This document shows positions 9,085-17,696 of a stretch of DNA of 64,000 nucleotides, piece after piece. Made by a program: the position numbers and the translations under genes. Every line of letters starts with the position of its first letter. Position 1 is the stretch's first letter. The notes beneath the pieces are model-generated. The model made no database searches. It had not been told where the DNA came from and saw only the letters and a program-made list of their open reading frames with translations. The DNA is taken from contig NZ_JBGFGN010000113.1 in assembly GCF_041224595.1 (NCBI RefSeq), forward strand, positions 46,087 through 110,086, given 5' to 3'. Origin of the DNA: Donghicola sp041224595 (GTDB lineage Bacteria; Pseudomonadota; Alphaproteobacteria; Rhodobacterales; Rhodobacteraceae).

Positions 9085-9828
9085 TCAAACTCCTTCTTTC
9101 AACTGTTGGAGACGCAGAGCGGCGGTCTCTCGGATGATGTCTTCGGGGTCGTTCAACAGGGCTTGGGCATCCTCTGCACTGCCCTCTTCGGCGGCAACGT
9201 GGCGCACGCGCAGATCTGCATCCCCGACAAACAGGCTGGGGCGGCGCAGCGCAGCCTCGCGGCGCACCAGAGGGTCCGGATCATTACGGAAACGGTCCAG
9301 CCAACGCTCCCCGATGCGGCGAGCCACGATGCGGCGGATTTCAGGATCCTCGTCGGGGATCATCACCGGAAGCATCCCAGACTCTGCCCGGCGCGCCACG
9401 ATTGACCGCACATAGCTGTCCTCGTCCGAGCACATGGGCAAAAGCCGGTCCAAAGGCAGCCTGTGAGCCACGGCGATCCGCACGCGGCGGTCGGGATCCT
9501 TGATCTTGCGCTCGGCATGTCGGCGCGGCAGGCGCAGGATCGCCATGGCTCGCACACCTGCATCCTGATCCGTCAAGAGCCGAGCTAACCGAAAGACCGA
9601 GGCCACCCGCGCGGCATTCATCCGCGTCTCAAAATAGGGATGGCTCAGACATTCGTCCGCATGGTCTGGGTTGAGCAAAAAGAATCGCTCGATCCGCTTG
9701 GCGTACCGGTCATGAGCACAGGCCCATCCCTGCCCGCATTGCCCCCGATCCAACAGATCGCGGTAGCGGCAGGCGGCGCAGTCCAGCGCGTTGCCCTGCC
9801 AGTCGACCGGTGCGGGACCTTCGGGCAT
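9085..9828 (-). CDS. 4Fe-4S leucine-rich-repeat-variant (LRV) protein
   Basis: 247 residues from the ATG at 9828, just beyond the stop of the upstream ferredoxin gene; longer versions would run through that gene in another frame. The N-terminal 45 residues carry a cysteine cluster (CAACRYRDLLDRGQC then GWACAHD) for an iron-sulfur centre. After that come alpha-helical LRV repeats, seen as recurring DPDRRVRIAVAHRLP-like units. The architecture matches the Azotobacter LRV protein encoded near nif genes. Its role is unknown; it may be a scaffold or sensor for cofactor assembly. Confidence 0.85.
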   Translation of the reverse strand: MPEGPAPVDWQGNALDCAACRYRDLLDRGQCGQGWACAHDRYAKRIERFFLLNPDHADECLSHPYFETRMNAARVASVFRLARLLTDQDAGVRAMAILRLPRRHAERKIKDPDRRVRIAVAHRLPLDRLLPMCSDEDSYVRSIVARRAESGMLPVMIPDEDPEIRRIVARRIGERWLDRFRNDPDPLVRREAALRRPSLFVGDADLRVRHVAAEEGSAEDAQALLNDPEDIIRETAALRLQQLKEGV

Positions 9829-9832
9829 CGGA

Positions 9833-10027
9833 TCAAGCCGGAACGCAGGTTTCGGGCACCGGACAGACCTCGGCGCATTGGGGGTTGTCGTAGCTGCCCT
9901 TGCATTCGGTGCAGAGCTCTGGGTCGATAATATAGGTGTCGCTTTCGAACTTGATCGCAGCGTTGGGGCATTCGAATTCGCAGGCACCGCACACGGTGCA
10001 ATTGGACTGGATAATCTGAAGGGCCAT
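9833..10027 (-). CDS. fdxN: 2[4Fe-4S] ferredoxin, FdxN type, downstream of nifB
   Basis: 64 residues. The clusters are bound by CTVCGACEFEC in the first half and CTEC...CAEVC in the second, the low-potential bacterial ferredoxin pattern with the six-residue insertion typical of FdxN. The ATG at 10027 is preferred over the one 12 bases upstream because GGAG lies just ahead of it. The position directly after nifB matches the rhizobial nifB-fdxN order, where it supplies electrons to NifB or nitrogenase. A close paralogue lies at 35212-35409. Confidence 0.93.
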   Translation of the reverse strand: MALQIIQSNCTVCGACEFECPNAAIKFESDTYIIDPELCTECKGSYDNPQCAEVCPVPETCVPA

Positions 10028-10101
10028 GCGGGTCTCCATTCGCGGCAAAGGGATCAATCCTGGCGGCGCGGGAGAGCGCGCTGCCCCTACGGTGTCTGGA
10101 C

Positions 10102-11589
10102 TTAGGCGGTTTCGATTTCTGCCGCAGGTAGGCCATGACGTGCCCGATAAACGGCCGAGACTGCGGTCTCGATGTAGTCGTAGGCGTAGTCCTGAATGGC
10201 GGTGATCCCAGCCTTTTCCAGATCCTCGCGCGGGCAATCGCCGATTTTGGCACAAAGGATGGTGTCGATCCCCTCGAGGGTTTTGATCACCAGTTCCAGC
10301 TTGTCTTCTTCGCCATAGCCGCCCACGCAATAATTGTCACAACGGCGGTGGGTAACAAAGCGGACGCCCTCTGCGTCGACCTCGAAAATCTGGAACTCGG
10401 TCGCATGGCCGAAGTGTTGGTTTATACGACCGCCTCCTTTGGTGGCCACAGCGACCAAAAGCGCCTCTGCTTCGTCCGCCACAGCAGCATCGGTTTCCGC
10501 CTTGGCCACGGCGGCGGCGTTCCGGCGGTCTTCGCGTTCTTTGGCAACCCATTCGCGATAGGTCTCGCGCTTTTCGGGATCGTAGGTGACCTCATCGGGG
10601 ACCAGATCCATTGTGAATTCCTGACCCCGATCCTCGCCCAAGAGACCAACCGCATCCGCACGGCATTGGCGGCAATGCTTCATCAGGTTTGCGCCGCCCG
10701 CACAGGCATCCTGCAATTTCTTCAGTTCCGCAGCGGTCGGGCCGCGCTGGCCCTCAAGGCCAAAGACCGTCCCGTGCTCGGGCGCGGAAATCAGCGGCAT
10801 GATGTTGTGCAAGAAGGCCCCGCGCTTCTTCACCTCTTTATTCACCTCGAGCAGGTGTTCGTCGTTGATCCCGGGGATCATGACAGAGTTGACCTTCACT
10901 AGGATGCCCCGCTCGTGCAGCATATCCAGCGATTGCATCTGGCGCTCGTGCAGGATCTGGCTGGCCTCTAGGCCCATGCGGCGTTTGTGTTCGTAGAAAA
11001 TCCAAGGATAGATCTTTGTGCCGACCTCGGGGTCGATCATGTTGATCGTCAGGGTCACGTGGTCGATGTTCATATCCAGCAGGTCATCAACATGATCGGG
11101 CAGCGCCAGACCGTTGGTCGACAGGCACAGCTTGATATCGGGCAACGTTTCCGCCACGCGCTGAAAGGTCTCTTTGGTCTTGCGCCAATCATAAGCGCTA
11201 TCCCCCGGCCCCGCGATCCCCAACACCGACAGTTGCGGAATCTCGTTGGCCACCGCAATGACTTTACGCGCGGCCTGCTCGGGGTTCAGGCGCTCTGAAA
11301 CCACACCGGGACGGCTTTCGTTCGCGCAGTCGTATTTGCGGTTACAGTAGTTGCACTGGATGTTGCAGGCGGGCGCAACGGCTACGTGCATCCGAGCGAA
11401 ATAATGGTGGGCCTCTTCGGAGTAACATGGGTGGTCTTTCACCTTTGCCCACGTCGCCGGATCCATGTCTTCGGGCGCATCGGACGATCCACAACTGGAC
11501 GAAGAACACCCTTCGGACTCGAGTGCCTTGGTCAGGCTGTCCTTTGATCCGACCGAAAGGCCGTTAAGTGAAATCACATTGGCGGTCAT
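10102..11589 (-). CDS. nifB: NifB, radical SAM FeMo-cofactor core (NifB-co) synthase
   Basis: 495 residues from the ATG at 11589, preceded by GCGAGGAAA; the frame extends further upstream but without a ribosome-binding site and through the promoter. The radical-SAM motif CNIQCNYCNRKYDC lies near residue 79. The N-terminal CSSSSCG and the mid-protein CRQCRADAVG supply further cluster ligands. The last ~110 residues (VATKGGGRINQHFGHATEFQIFEV) are the NifX-like cofactor-carrier domain, so this is the two-domain NifB of proteobacteria. It fuses two 4Fe-4S clusters with a carbide and sulfur to make the 8Fe core. It is first in an operon with a sigma-54 promoter. Confidence 0.97.
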   Translation of the reverse strand: MTANVISLNGLSVGSKDSLTKALESEGCSSSSCGSSDAPEDMDPATWAKVKDHPCYSEEAHHYFARMHVAVAPACNIQCNYCNRKYDCANESRPGVVSERLNPEQAARKVIAVANEIPQLSVLGIAGPGDSAYDWRKTKETFQRVAETLPDIKLCLSTNGLALPDHVDDLLDMNIDHVTLTINMIDPEVGTKIYPWIFYEHKRRMGLEASQILHERQMQSLDMLHERGILVKVNSVMIPGINDEHLLEVNKEVKKRGAFLHNIMPLISAPEHGTVFGLEGQRGPTAAELKKLQDACAGGANLMKHCRQCRADAVGLLGEDRGQEFTMDLVPDEVTYDPEKRETYREWVAKEREDRRNAAAVAKAETDAAVADEAEALLVAVATKGGGRINQHFGHATEFQIFEVDAEGVRFVTHRRCDNYCVGGYGEEDKLELVIKTLEGIDTILCAKIGDCPREDLEKAGITAIQDYAYDYIETAVSAVYRARHGLPAAEIETA

Positions 11590-11637
11590 GGCGTTTCCTC
11601 GCTGTTGCGTCACTGGTCCTGTCTGTCTGAATGGATA

Positions 11638-11656
11638 CAGCAACGAAGAGGCCAAG
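11638..11656 (-). promoter_or_regulatory. Sigma-54 (-24/-12) promoter of the nifB operon
   Basis: Read on the minus strand the motif is TTGGCCTCTTCGTTGC, with GG at 11653-11652 and GC at 11641-11640, exactly ten bases apart as sigma-54 requires. It lies about 50 bases before the nifB start codon. The same motif precedes nifH, nifE, iscA, fdxC and rnfA. Confidence 0.88.
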
Positions 11657-11695
11657 CAGCTAAGCCCATGAATTCTCTTCTTTTGTCGTGTTCTT

Positions 11696-11711
11696 TGTCC
11701 GGTGTGTGACA
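11696..11711. promoter_or_regulatory. NifA upstream activator sequence for nifB
   Basis: TGT-CCGGTGTGTG-ACA is a perfect TGT-N10-ACA NifA site. It lies about 45 bp upstream of the -24 element, within the distance used by looping enhancer-binding proteins. Confidence 0.85.
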
Positions 11712-11795
11712 ATGCATCTGCAGCATAGGGACAAAAGCAAACGCGCGGGACCACAGGGCCGCCGCGCGTTTAGGTCTGGGGTCGTCTCTCTGGCT

Positions 11796-13571
11796 TTAGA
11801 TTTTACGGACCTCAACATCGTACTTCTGCAAAGCATAGGCGATCTGGCGGGGTGTCATCCCCAGTAGCCGTGCGGCCTTGGCCTTGACCCAGCCTGCCTC
11901 TTCCATGGCGGCAATCAGCTCCTCGCGTTCAGTATTGGCGGTTTTTTTACGTACGAGGCCGCTGGTCTCGCGCTCTGGCGCGTCTTCTACCTCGGGCTCA
12001 TCGTCTATGGGCTGGCGCCGAACACTGGGGGTCAGAACGCGGCCGACCGCGAGCCCACCAATGGGCGAGGCTCCCTCCTGCAAACGCCAGAGTTCAGCGG
12101 AAAGGCACGATCCCATATTACAAGCCAATTCGCGCCCCAGAACCACCGCACCATCGGACAGTGCCGCCGCACGGTTCACACAGTTTTCAAGCTCTCGCAC
12201 ATTGCCCGGAAACTTGCATTTGCAAATCGTTTCAAAGGCATTCGGGGCAAAGCGAACTTCGGTCCCATTCGTTTGGTTGAACCGATCCAGAAACAGTTGC
12301 GCCAAGGGGCGGATGTCCGAGGGACGTTCTCTGAGCGGCGGCAGTACAATCGGGACCACGCAGATACGGAAGTAAAGATCGGCGCGGAACAGCCCCCGCG
12401 CGACGGCATCCTCCAAATCACGGTTCGTGGCGGCGACAATGCGGGTATCAACCTTGATGGTTTTGGTGCCGCCGACCCGCTCGAACTCGCCCTCCTGCAA
12501 AACGCGCAGGAGTTTGGTCTGAAAGGTCGGGCTGATCTCGCCGATCTCGTCCAGAAACAGCGTACCCCCATCCGCCAACTCGAAACGCCCTTTTTTCAGA
12601 GTGTTGGCACCGGTAAAGGCACCCTTCTCGTGGCCAAAAAGTTCCGACTCCAGCAGGGTTTCCGACAAAGCTGCGCAGTTTACGCGAACAAATGGGCCTT
12701 TGCTGCGGTTGGACTGGCTGTGCACGGCGCGGGCGAATAGTTCTTTGCCTGTCCCGCTTTCACCGCGCAGCAGCACTGGCGTACGGGTTGCGGCCACGCG
12801 TTTCACCTGCGCGATCACATCGGCAATGGCGGGACTGTCGCCGACAATCCCTTCGACTTTTACGCGCACCGGCTTGTCCCCGCGCTGCTCGCTCATGCTC
12901 TGCAACAAGCGACGGGTGTCGGCTTGGGCGCGCTCACGATCCCTGGCAATCACACGGCGAAAGCGCAAGGCTTGTTCCAGAAGCGACGCAACCATGGTTA
13001 GCACACGCACATCTAGATCCGATTGCCCTGCCCGTGGACTGTCATGGCTGCGAAATGCTGCCAGTACCCCCAGAACAAAGTGGCTCTGATCGGGATCGCG
13101 CAGGGGCACGGCAATCATGGTCTGTCCAGTTCCGCGCAATCGGGGCGGCACGGCATCGGCACCGAACTCTTCTTCCAGATCAAAGGACACCAGCGGCACC
13201 CCTGACTTGAACATCAGCCGCGCGACTTTGGTTGGAAAAACCTCTGATGGCTCAGTCCCGACAGTCATCGGAAACGTGGTGGCGGCGATGACATAAGGAT
13301 TTGTTTCCCGTGGCGCTTTTTCACCATCGGACCTTCGCTCGGATAAAAGAGCCAGAACACCGTGTTTCAGGTCCAGAAATGATGACAGAACATTCAAAAT
13401 TTCCGGCACGACCTCGATCGGATCGGGGGCCGTGGCAAAGGTCTTGGCTATCGCATAGATCGCATCCAGCGCCATGCTATTCGTGGCACTGCGCGCGATA
13501 TCTGCTGGCTTTGAGGCGCCGTCACCGGTCAATGGGACGGCGTCTTCGGGCTTGCTGTGCAAATCAATCAT
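11796..13571 (-). CDS. nifA: NifA, sigma-54-dependent nif activator
   Basis: 591 residues. The N-terminal GAF domain covers about 35-205. The AAA+ domain has Walker A GESGTGKE at 270-277, the sigma-54-contact GAFTGA at 317-322 and Walker B TLFLDE. The Fis-type helix-turn-helix is at the end (KAKAARLLGMTPRQIAYAL). Cysteines 452, 464, 484 and 489 form C-X11-C-X19-C-X4-C, the signature of oxygen-sensitive alphaproteobacterial NifA that does without NifL. The 206 bp to nifB on its 3' side and 229 bp to rpoN on its 5' side suggest its own promoter. That upstream stretch holds only a CCAAT-TTTT-ATTGG hairpin at 13714-13727 and no sigma-54 motif, so nifA is probably not autoactivated through sigma-54. 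Confidence 0.97.
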   Translation of the reverse strand: MIDLHSKPEDAVPLTGDGASKPADIARSATNSMALDAIYAIAKTFATAPDPIEVVPEILNVLSSFLDLKHGVLALLSERRSDGEKAPRETNPYVIAATTFPMTVGTEPSEVFPTKVARLMFKSGVPLVSFDLEEEFGADAVPPRLRGTGQTMIAVPLRDPDQSHFVLGVLAAFRSHDSPRAGQSDLDVRVLTMVASLLEQALRFRRVIARDRERAQADTRRLLQSMSEQRGDKPVRVKVEGIVGDSPAIADVIAQVKRVAATRTPVLLRGESGTGKELFARAVHSQSNRSKGPFVRVNCAALSETLLESELFGHEKGAFTGANTLKKGRFELADGGTLFLDEIGEISPTFQTKLLRVLQEGEFERVGGTKTIKVDTRIVAATNRDLEDAVARGLFRADLYFRICVVPIVLPPLRERPSDIRPLAQLFLDRFNQTNGTEVRFAPNAFETICKCKFPGNVRELENCVNRAAALSDGAVVLGRELACNMGSCLSAELWRLQEGASPIGGLAVGRVLTPSVRRQPIDDEPEVEDAPERETSGLVRKKTANTEREELIAAMEEAGWVKAKAARLLGMTPRQIAYALQKYDVEVRKI

Positions 13572-13800
13572 CCTCGAAGCGTCCTATCTGGCAGCTCCTC
13601 CCATTGAATTACGACGTCCGTAGCCTTCCTCCAAAGGCCGCCACGAGGGCAGACATCGCAAATCCAGATTAGCAGAGGCCCATTCCAAGAAGGGACGTTG
13701 TTGCGTAAAAACCCCAATTTTTATTGGACGAAACCGAGATCGCCCGTTCGCTGTGCAGTCCGCACACAGGGAAACGACATTCTTGTTGGGTGGGGCGGTT

Positions 13801-15093
13801 TCAGGCCTCGGCAGCGATGGCTTTGCGGCGTCGGTCGTAAGACGACCCGAGTCCCAAAGCGACTCGGTATTTGGCGACAGTGCGACGTGCGATCCGAAGA
13901 CCGGACTCGCGGGCCAGCCTCACGATCTGGTCGTCGCTCAGCGGATTTGAGCGGTCCTCTGCCCCGATCACCTCTTGGACAAAATTGAGCGCACGGTCGC
14001 GCGACACAGCGGCTCCGCCTCCCGTTGCTTTGACAGCACGTGCAAAGAAGGCGCGTAACGGCAGCGCGCGCGTGGGCGTCTGGATCATCCGGCCCGACAG
14101 TGCTCTGCTGACGGTCGAGGCATGAAGGCCAACCTCGGCCGCAACATCCTCTAGGCTGAGCGGCTCCAGATAGGCAGAACCTCCGTCCAGAAAGGCGCCT
14201 TGCCGCGCCACCAAAACAGCGGCAGAGCGCAGCAATGTATCCCCCCGCCGCTCCAACGCCTGCGCCAGTTCGCGCGCTTCGTTCAATGCTCTACGACGAT
14301 CGGCGGCGGCATCCTCGTCCAATGTGCCGTCTTCCGTGCGTTCATCCCGAATCGTGATCGTGGCAGAGGTCGCTCGGTTTAACTCGACCACCCACCCTTG
14401 GTCCGTCTTGGTGGCAATCAGATCTGGGGGAAAGACGGGCGTGGGGGTGTGGTCAAACGCCATGCCTGGTTTTGGTGAAAACGCCCGCAGTTGCGCCACA
14501 ATTTCTGGTAGGTCATGAAGGTCGCAATCGCACAGATCGGCCAGTTCGGCGTGGCGATTCTGGGTAAGCAGGTCCAGATTGTCGATCAGCGTCTCCAGTT
14601 CCCACGTCAGCACATCGGCTTCGCGGGCCTGAATCCGCATACAATCTGCCAGATCGCGGGCAAACAGTCCCGCAGGTTCAAAGTCCTGCAAAACCTTCAG
14701 GATGCTTTCTGCCCGCACCAAGGGGACCCCAGCCTGCAAAGCGACAGTTTCAACGGTTTGTCCCAGCCAACCTGACGGCTCCAGCGCTTCGGCAAAGCGT
14801 AGGGCGATCATGTGGTCTGCTGGCGCAGAGAAGGCCTGCTCGATCTGGTCAGCGACATGCGACATCAAACTCGGGCGCTCCGAGGCGACACTCGCGAGGG
14901 CGTCAAAATCTTCGGCCCCACGCGCGGCCAGCGCACTGGGAGGAGCATATTCGACATAGGGGTTGGCCTGCGCCCGCTCGGCCAGATAGTCGGACAAGTC
15001 GCTTGAGGACATGCCCAGAATGGCCAATGACTGCAGCATCTGCCGACCCATCTGCATCGTCTGGCGTTGCGAGAGCGTCTGAGCAAATTCCAT
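13801..15093 (-). CDS. rpoN: RpoN, RNA polymerase sigma-54 factor
   Basis: 430 residues from the ATG at 15093 (AGGA upstream); the N-terminal MEFAQTLSQRQTMQMGRQMLQSLAIL is the glutamine-rich activator-interacting region I. The C-terminus has the RpoN box ARRTVAKYR, which reads the -24 element. Its place at the end of the iscA-nifUSVPW-modABC cluster resembles the nif-dedicated rpoN of Rhodobacter capsulatus. This suggests the sigma factor is itself made under nitrogen-fixing conditions by read-through from the iscA promoter. Confidence 0.96.
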   Translation of the reverse strand: MEFAQTLSQRQTMQMGRQMLQSLAILGMSSSDLSDYLAERAQANPYVEYAPPSALAARGAEDFDALASVASERPSLMSHVADQIEQAFSAPADHMIALRFAEALEPSGWLGQTVETVALQAGVPLVRAESILKVLQDFEPAGLFARDLADCMRIQAREADVLTWELETLIDNLDLLTQNRHAELADLCDCDLHDLPEIVAQLRAFSPKPGMAFDHTPTPVFPPDLIATKTDQGWVVELNRATSATITIRDERTEDGTLDEDAAADRRRALNEARELAQALERRGDTLLRSAAVLVARQGAFLDGGSAYLEPLSLEDVAAEVGLHASTVSRALSGRMIQTPTRALPLRAFFARAVKATGGGAAVSRDRALNFVQEVIGAEDRSNPLSDDQIVRLARESGLRIARRTVAKYRVALGLGSSYDRRRKAIAAEA

Positions 15094-15128
15094 GAGTCCT
15101 ACCCTATCATGCGGCCTTGTTTTCTTGG

Positions 15129-15169
15129 GCATCCTGCGGGTCGGCCGCTGCAAAGATTTCGCAGGATGC
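15129..15169 (-). repeat. Hairpin between modC and rpoN
   Basis: GCATCCTGCG at 15129-15138 and its perfect reverse complement at 15160-15169 flank a 21-base loop in the 93 bp between modC and rpoN. There is no T run after it in the direction of transcription, so it is not a standard terminator. It could be an mRNA processing or attenuation element that sets rpoN level, or an operator. Confidence 0.5.
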
Positions 15170-15186
15170 TAGGAAATCCAGCAAAT

Positions 15187-15885
15187 TTAGATAGCGCAGG
15201 TCACCTTGCCGACTGCGGCCAGCGCCGGTCCAACGCCATACGCTTCGCCTTCGGTGACGGACCGCACCTGTCCGTCCTGAAGGGTCACGACCTGATGGCA
15301 CAGGCGACGGATCTCTTCGGGAGCGTGGCTGATATAGATCATCGGGATCTGCGTCTGACGCTGGACCCGCGCGATCAAATCCAGAGTCCGTGCCTTTAGA
15401 GCGGGGTCGAGCGCCGAGACGGGTTCGTCCAGCAGCAAAAGTTCAGGTTCCGCCATCAGGGATCGTGCAATAGCGACGCGCTGGCGTTCGCCGCCCGACA
15501 AACGCAGCGGGCGTGCATTCAGTAGATGGTCCAAATCAAGCGCTTCGATAACCTCGTGCCAGAAAGCCGTCCCTCGGTTCTGAGAGCCATAGGCCAGATT
15601 GCGTTCAACCGACATGTGCGGAAACAAGAGGCCATCCTGAAACACCACCCCGATCCGGCGCTGTGCAGGCGGCACGTTCAGCCCAAGCGTGCTGTTAAAC
15701 AAGGGACGGCCCGACAGGGTAATGCAGCCCTGTCGTGGCTTCAGGTGCCCCGCAAGGCAAGAGAACAACGTCGATTTCCCCGATCCCGAACGCCCGATCA
15801 GCCCCGTGATCCCGGCCGCAGGGAGCGACAGGTTCACGTTCAGATGGAAGTGCCCTTGGCGGTGGTTCAAGCGTAGATCAATCAT
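15187..15885 (-). CDS. modC: ModC, molybdate ABC transporter ATPase (short form)
   Basis: 232 residues from the ATG at 15885, which overlaps modB by ATGA. It has Walker A GRSGSGKST, the LSGGERQRVAIARSL signature and Walker B LLLLDEP. It powers ModB to import molybdate for the FeMo-cofactor. Typical ModC is about 350-360 residues with a C-terminal TOBE/Mop molybdate-binding domain. Here the protein stops just after the ATPase domain, so that regulatory domain is absent. The stop is followed by the hairpin and rpoN, with no sign of a lost downstream fragment. Confidence 0.92.
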   Translation of the reverse strand: MIDLRLNHRQGHFHLNVNLSLPAAGITGLIGRSGSGKSTLFSCLAGHLKPRQGCITLSGRPLFNSTLGLNVPPAQRRIGVVFQDGLLFPHMSVERNLAYGSQNRGTAFWHEVIEALDLDHLLNARPLRLSGGERQRVAIARSLMAEPELLLLDEPVSALDPALKARTLDLIARVQRQTQIPMIYISHAPEEIRRLCHQVVTLQDGQVRSVTEGEAYGVGPALAAVGKVTCAI

Positions 15886-16580
15886 GTGGGCACCTCTTGC
15901 AGGTTGGTGCGGCGTGCAATGGCTTCGGACGCGAGCAGTGCGCCACCTGCTAAAACGAGCGATAGGATGCACAGGCGCAAGGCCGCTGCGTCCCCGCCGG
16001 GGCTTTGGGTCACAGTGAACAGGGCCAAGGGTAGTGTCTGCGTTTTGCCGGGAATGTTGCCCGCCAACGTGATGGTCGCGCCGAACTCTCCAACCGCGCG
16101 AGCAAATGCCAAGGTCAGCCCCGTCAGAATACCCGGCGCCATGAGCGGCAGAGTCACGGTGATGAACACCCGCACTTCTGATGCACCTAAGCTGCGTGCT
16201 GCGCGAGCCAGCCGAGGATCTATTGCTTCGGCGGACTGGCGGATCGCCCGAACCATAAGGGGAAAGCCAACCACTGCACATGCAACCACCACAGCGCCTT
16301 CGCTGAACGCAATGCGGAGCCCAAGCAGTTCATAGAGTGGCCCACCGATCAGCCCTTTTCGCCCGAGCAGCAAGAGCAGTAGATATCCCAGCACCACGGG
16401 CGGCAGCACCAAAGGCAAATGGACAAAAGCATTCAGAAGTCCATGACCAGGGAAGCGTTTCACCCCCAGCACCCAACCGAGCCCAATCGCAAAGGGTAAG
16501 GCCCAAAGCACAGCAAGGGACGACGCCCGCAAAGACAATATAAGTGCCGACATTTCGGTGGGGCTAAGGGCGAACATCAC
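15882..16580 (-). CDS. modB: ModB, molybdate ABC transporter permease
   Basis: 232 residues with about five to six membrane spans. The EAA-type loop that contacts ModC is seen in RAARSLGASEVRVFITVTLPLMAPGIL. It overlaps modA by 4 bp upstream and modC by 4 bp downstream. Confidence 0.94.
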   Translation of the reverse strand: MMFALSPTEMSALILSLRASSLAVLWALPFAIGLGWVLGVKRFPGHGLLNAFVHLPLVLPPVVLGYLLLLLLGRKGLIGGPLYELLGLRIAFSEGAVVVACAVVGFPLMVRAIRQSAEAIDPRLARAARSLGASEVRVFITVTLPLMAPGILTGLTLAFARAVGEFGATITLAGNIPGKTQTLPLALFTVTQSPGGDAAALRLCILSLVLAGGALLASEAIARRTNLQEVPT

Positions 16581-17326
16581 ATGCCCTCCGGTCCGGTCAC
16601 AAAACCATAGTCAGCCAGGACGTCCTGCCCCTCGGGCGACATGAGATAGGCTGTCAGGGTTTTGGCCCCGACTGCGTCTTCGCCTTGGGCAACTGGTGCG
16701 ATCAGATAGCGGATGGGCGGGTGGCTGTCCTTTGGCAAGCGTGCGACAATGGTGACCCCATCGTCCAAAGCAGTATCACTGGAATAGACGAGCCCATAGG
16801 CGGCTTCTTCGGTTGAGACTGCCGTCAAGGTCGCCAAGGTGTTGCGAACAGGAACGAACCCGTCTTGGATACCCTCCCATACTCCAAGGGCCTGAAGAGA
16901 AGCTCTGCCATAGGCCCCAACGGGGGCGCTTTCAGGGTCGGCCATCACGAAATTCTCGCCTCCCAGCGCTGCGGGCAATTCGGCAGGTGCGATGGGGGCC
17001 GCCCCTTTTGGCCCGATGAGGACCAGCGCGTTCGACATTAATTCCAGCACTGCGTCTTCTTGCACGAGCCCTGCGTCCGTCAAGTAGGCCATCCATTTTG
17101 GGTTTGCCGAGATGAACAAATCAGCCGGTGCGCCCTGTTCAATCTGGCGGGCCAACCCACCCGAGGCGCCGTAGCTGGTGACCGCTGCAATGCCCGACTG
17201 GCTGATCGCCGCGTCCACCGCCCCGCTGGTGGAGGCCGCCGCCAGAAGCGTCGGCTCTGCCATAGCCGGAGCCGTGAGCAATGAGCAGATCGCGACCGCG
17301 ACGCGCAGCATCACCCAGCGCATCAT
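16577..17326 (-). CDS. modA: ModA, periplasmic molybdate-binding protein
   Basis: 249 residues with a signal peptide (MMRWVMLRVAVAICSLLTAPAMA, cleaved near residue 23). The mature protein shows LLAAASTSGAVDAAI, ASGGLARQIEQGAPADLFIS and later NTLATLTAVSTEEAAYGLVY, characteristic of ModA. It delivers molybdate to ModBC. Its start overlaps the end of nifW by 4 bp, so the transporter is welded into the nif operon and molybdenum import is co-expressed with cofactor synthesis. No ModE box is evident. Confidence 0.94.
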   Translation of the reverse strand: MMRWVMLRVAVAICSLLTAPAMAEPTLLAAASTSGAVDAAISQSGIAAVTSYGASGGLARQIEQGAPADLFISANPKWMAYLTDAGLVQEDAVLELMSNALVLIGPKGAAPIAPAELPAALGGENFVMADPESAPVGAYGRASLQALGVWEGIQDGFVPVRNTLATLTAVSTEEAAYGLVYSSDTALDDGVTIVARLPKDSHPPIRYLIAPVAQGEDAVGAKTLTAYLMSPEGQDVLADYGFVTGPEGM

Positions 17327-17670
17327 TCAGCCGCCAGTTTCAGGGTATCGATGCCAACGAATTTCGCCTTCAGTTTGGCTTCTTCGTCTTTGAAAACCTT
17401 GAAAACTTTTTCTTTCAGCGGGGTGCTCGCGACGAAATCGCCATAGGCTTTGGCCAAAAGCGCCCGCGCCTCTAGGAACAGGGCATCTTCGTTTTTGCCT
17501 GCCGCATCCAGATCGCGCAGGTATGTGCCAAACCGCTTCATGATGTGCAAGCGGGAGACGTTGACGATATCCTGCTCGAAAGGCAGCAGCAGGTAGGTAA
17601 AGATATCTTCAGCCGAAGACAGTTTGCCGATGTGGTCCAAAACGCCGTTCTCTTCGAAATCCTTGGGCAT
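17323..17670 (-). CDS. nifW: NifW, nitrogenase stabilising/protective protein
   Basis: 115 residues, all alpha-helical. LSSAEDIFTYLLLPFEQDIVNVSRLHIMKRFGTYL is the NifW signature. NifW associates with the MoFe protein and protects it from oxygen or aids P-cluster maturation. It follows nifP by 26 bp and overlaps modA. Confidence 0.95.
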   Translation of the reverse strand: MPKDFEENGVLDHIGKLSSAEDIFTYLLLPFEQDIVNVSRLHIMKRFGTYLRDLDAAGKNEDALFLEARALLAKAYGDFVASTPLKEKVFKVFKDEEAKLKAKFVGIDTLKLAAE

Positions 17671-17696
17671 GGTCTTAACTCCTGTTGCGTGTGAAA

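Noticed and set aside
13572..13800. Sigma-54 promoter or NifA site upstream of nifA
   Set aside because: No GG-N10-GC motif of the local type and no TGT-N10-ACA pair could be found in this gap.
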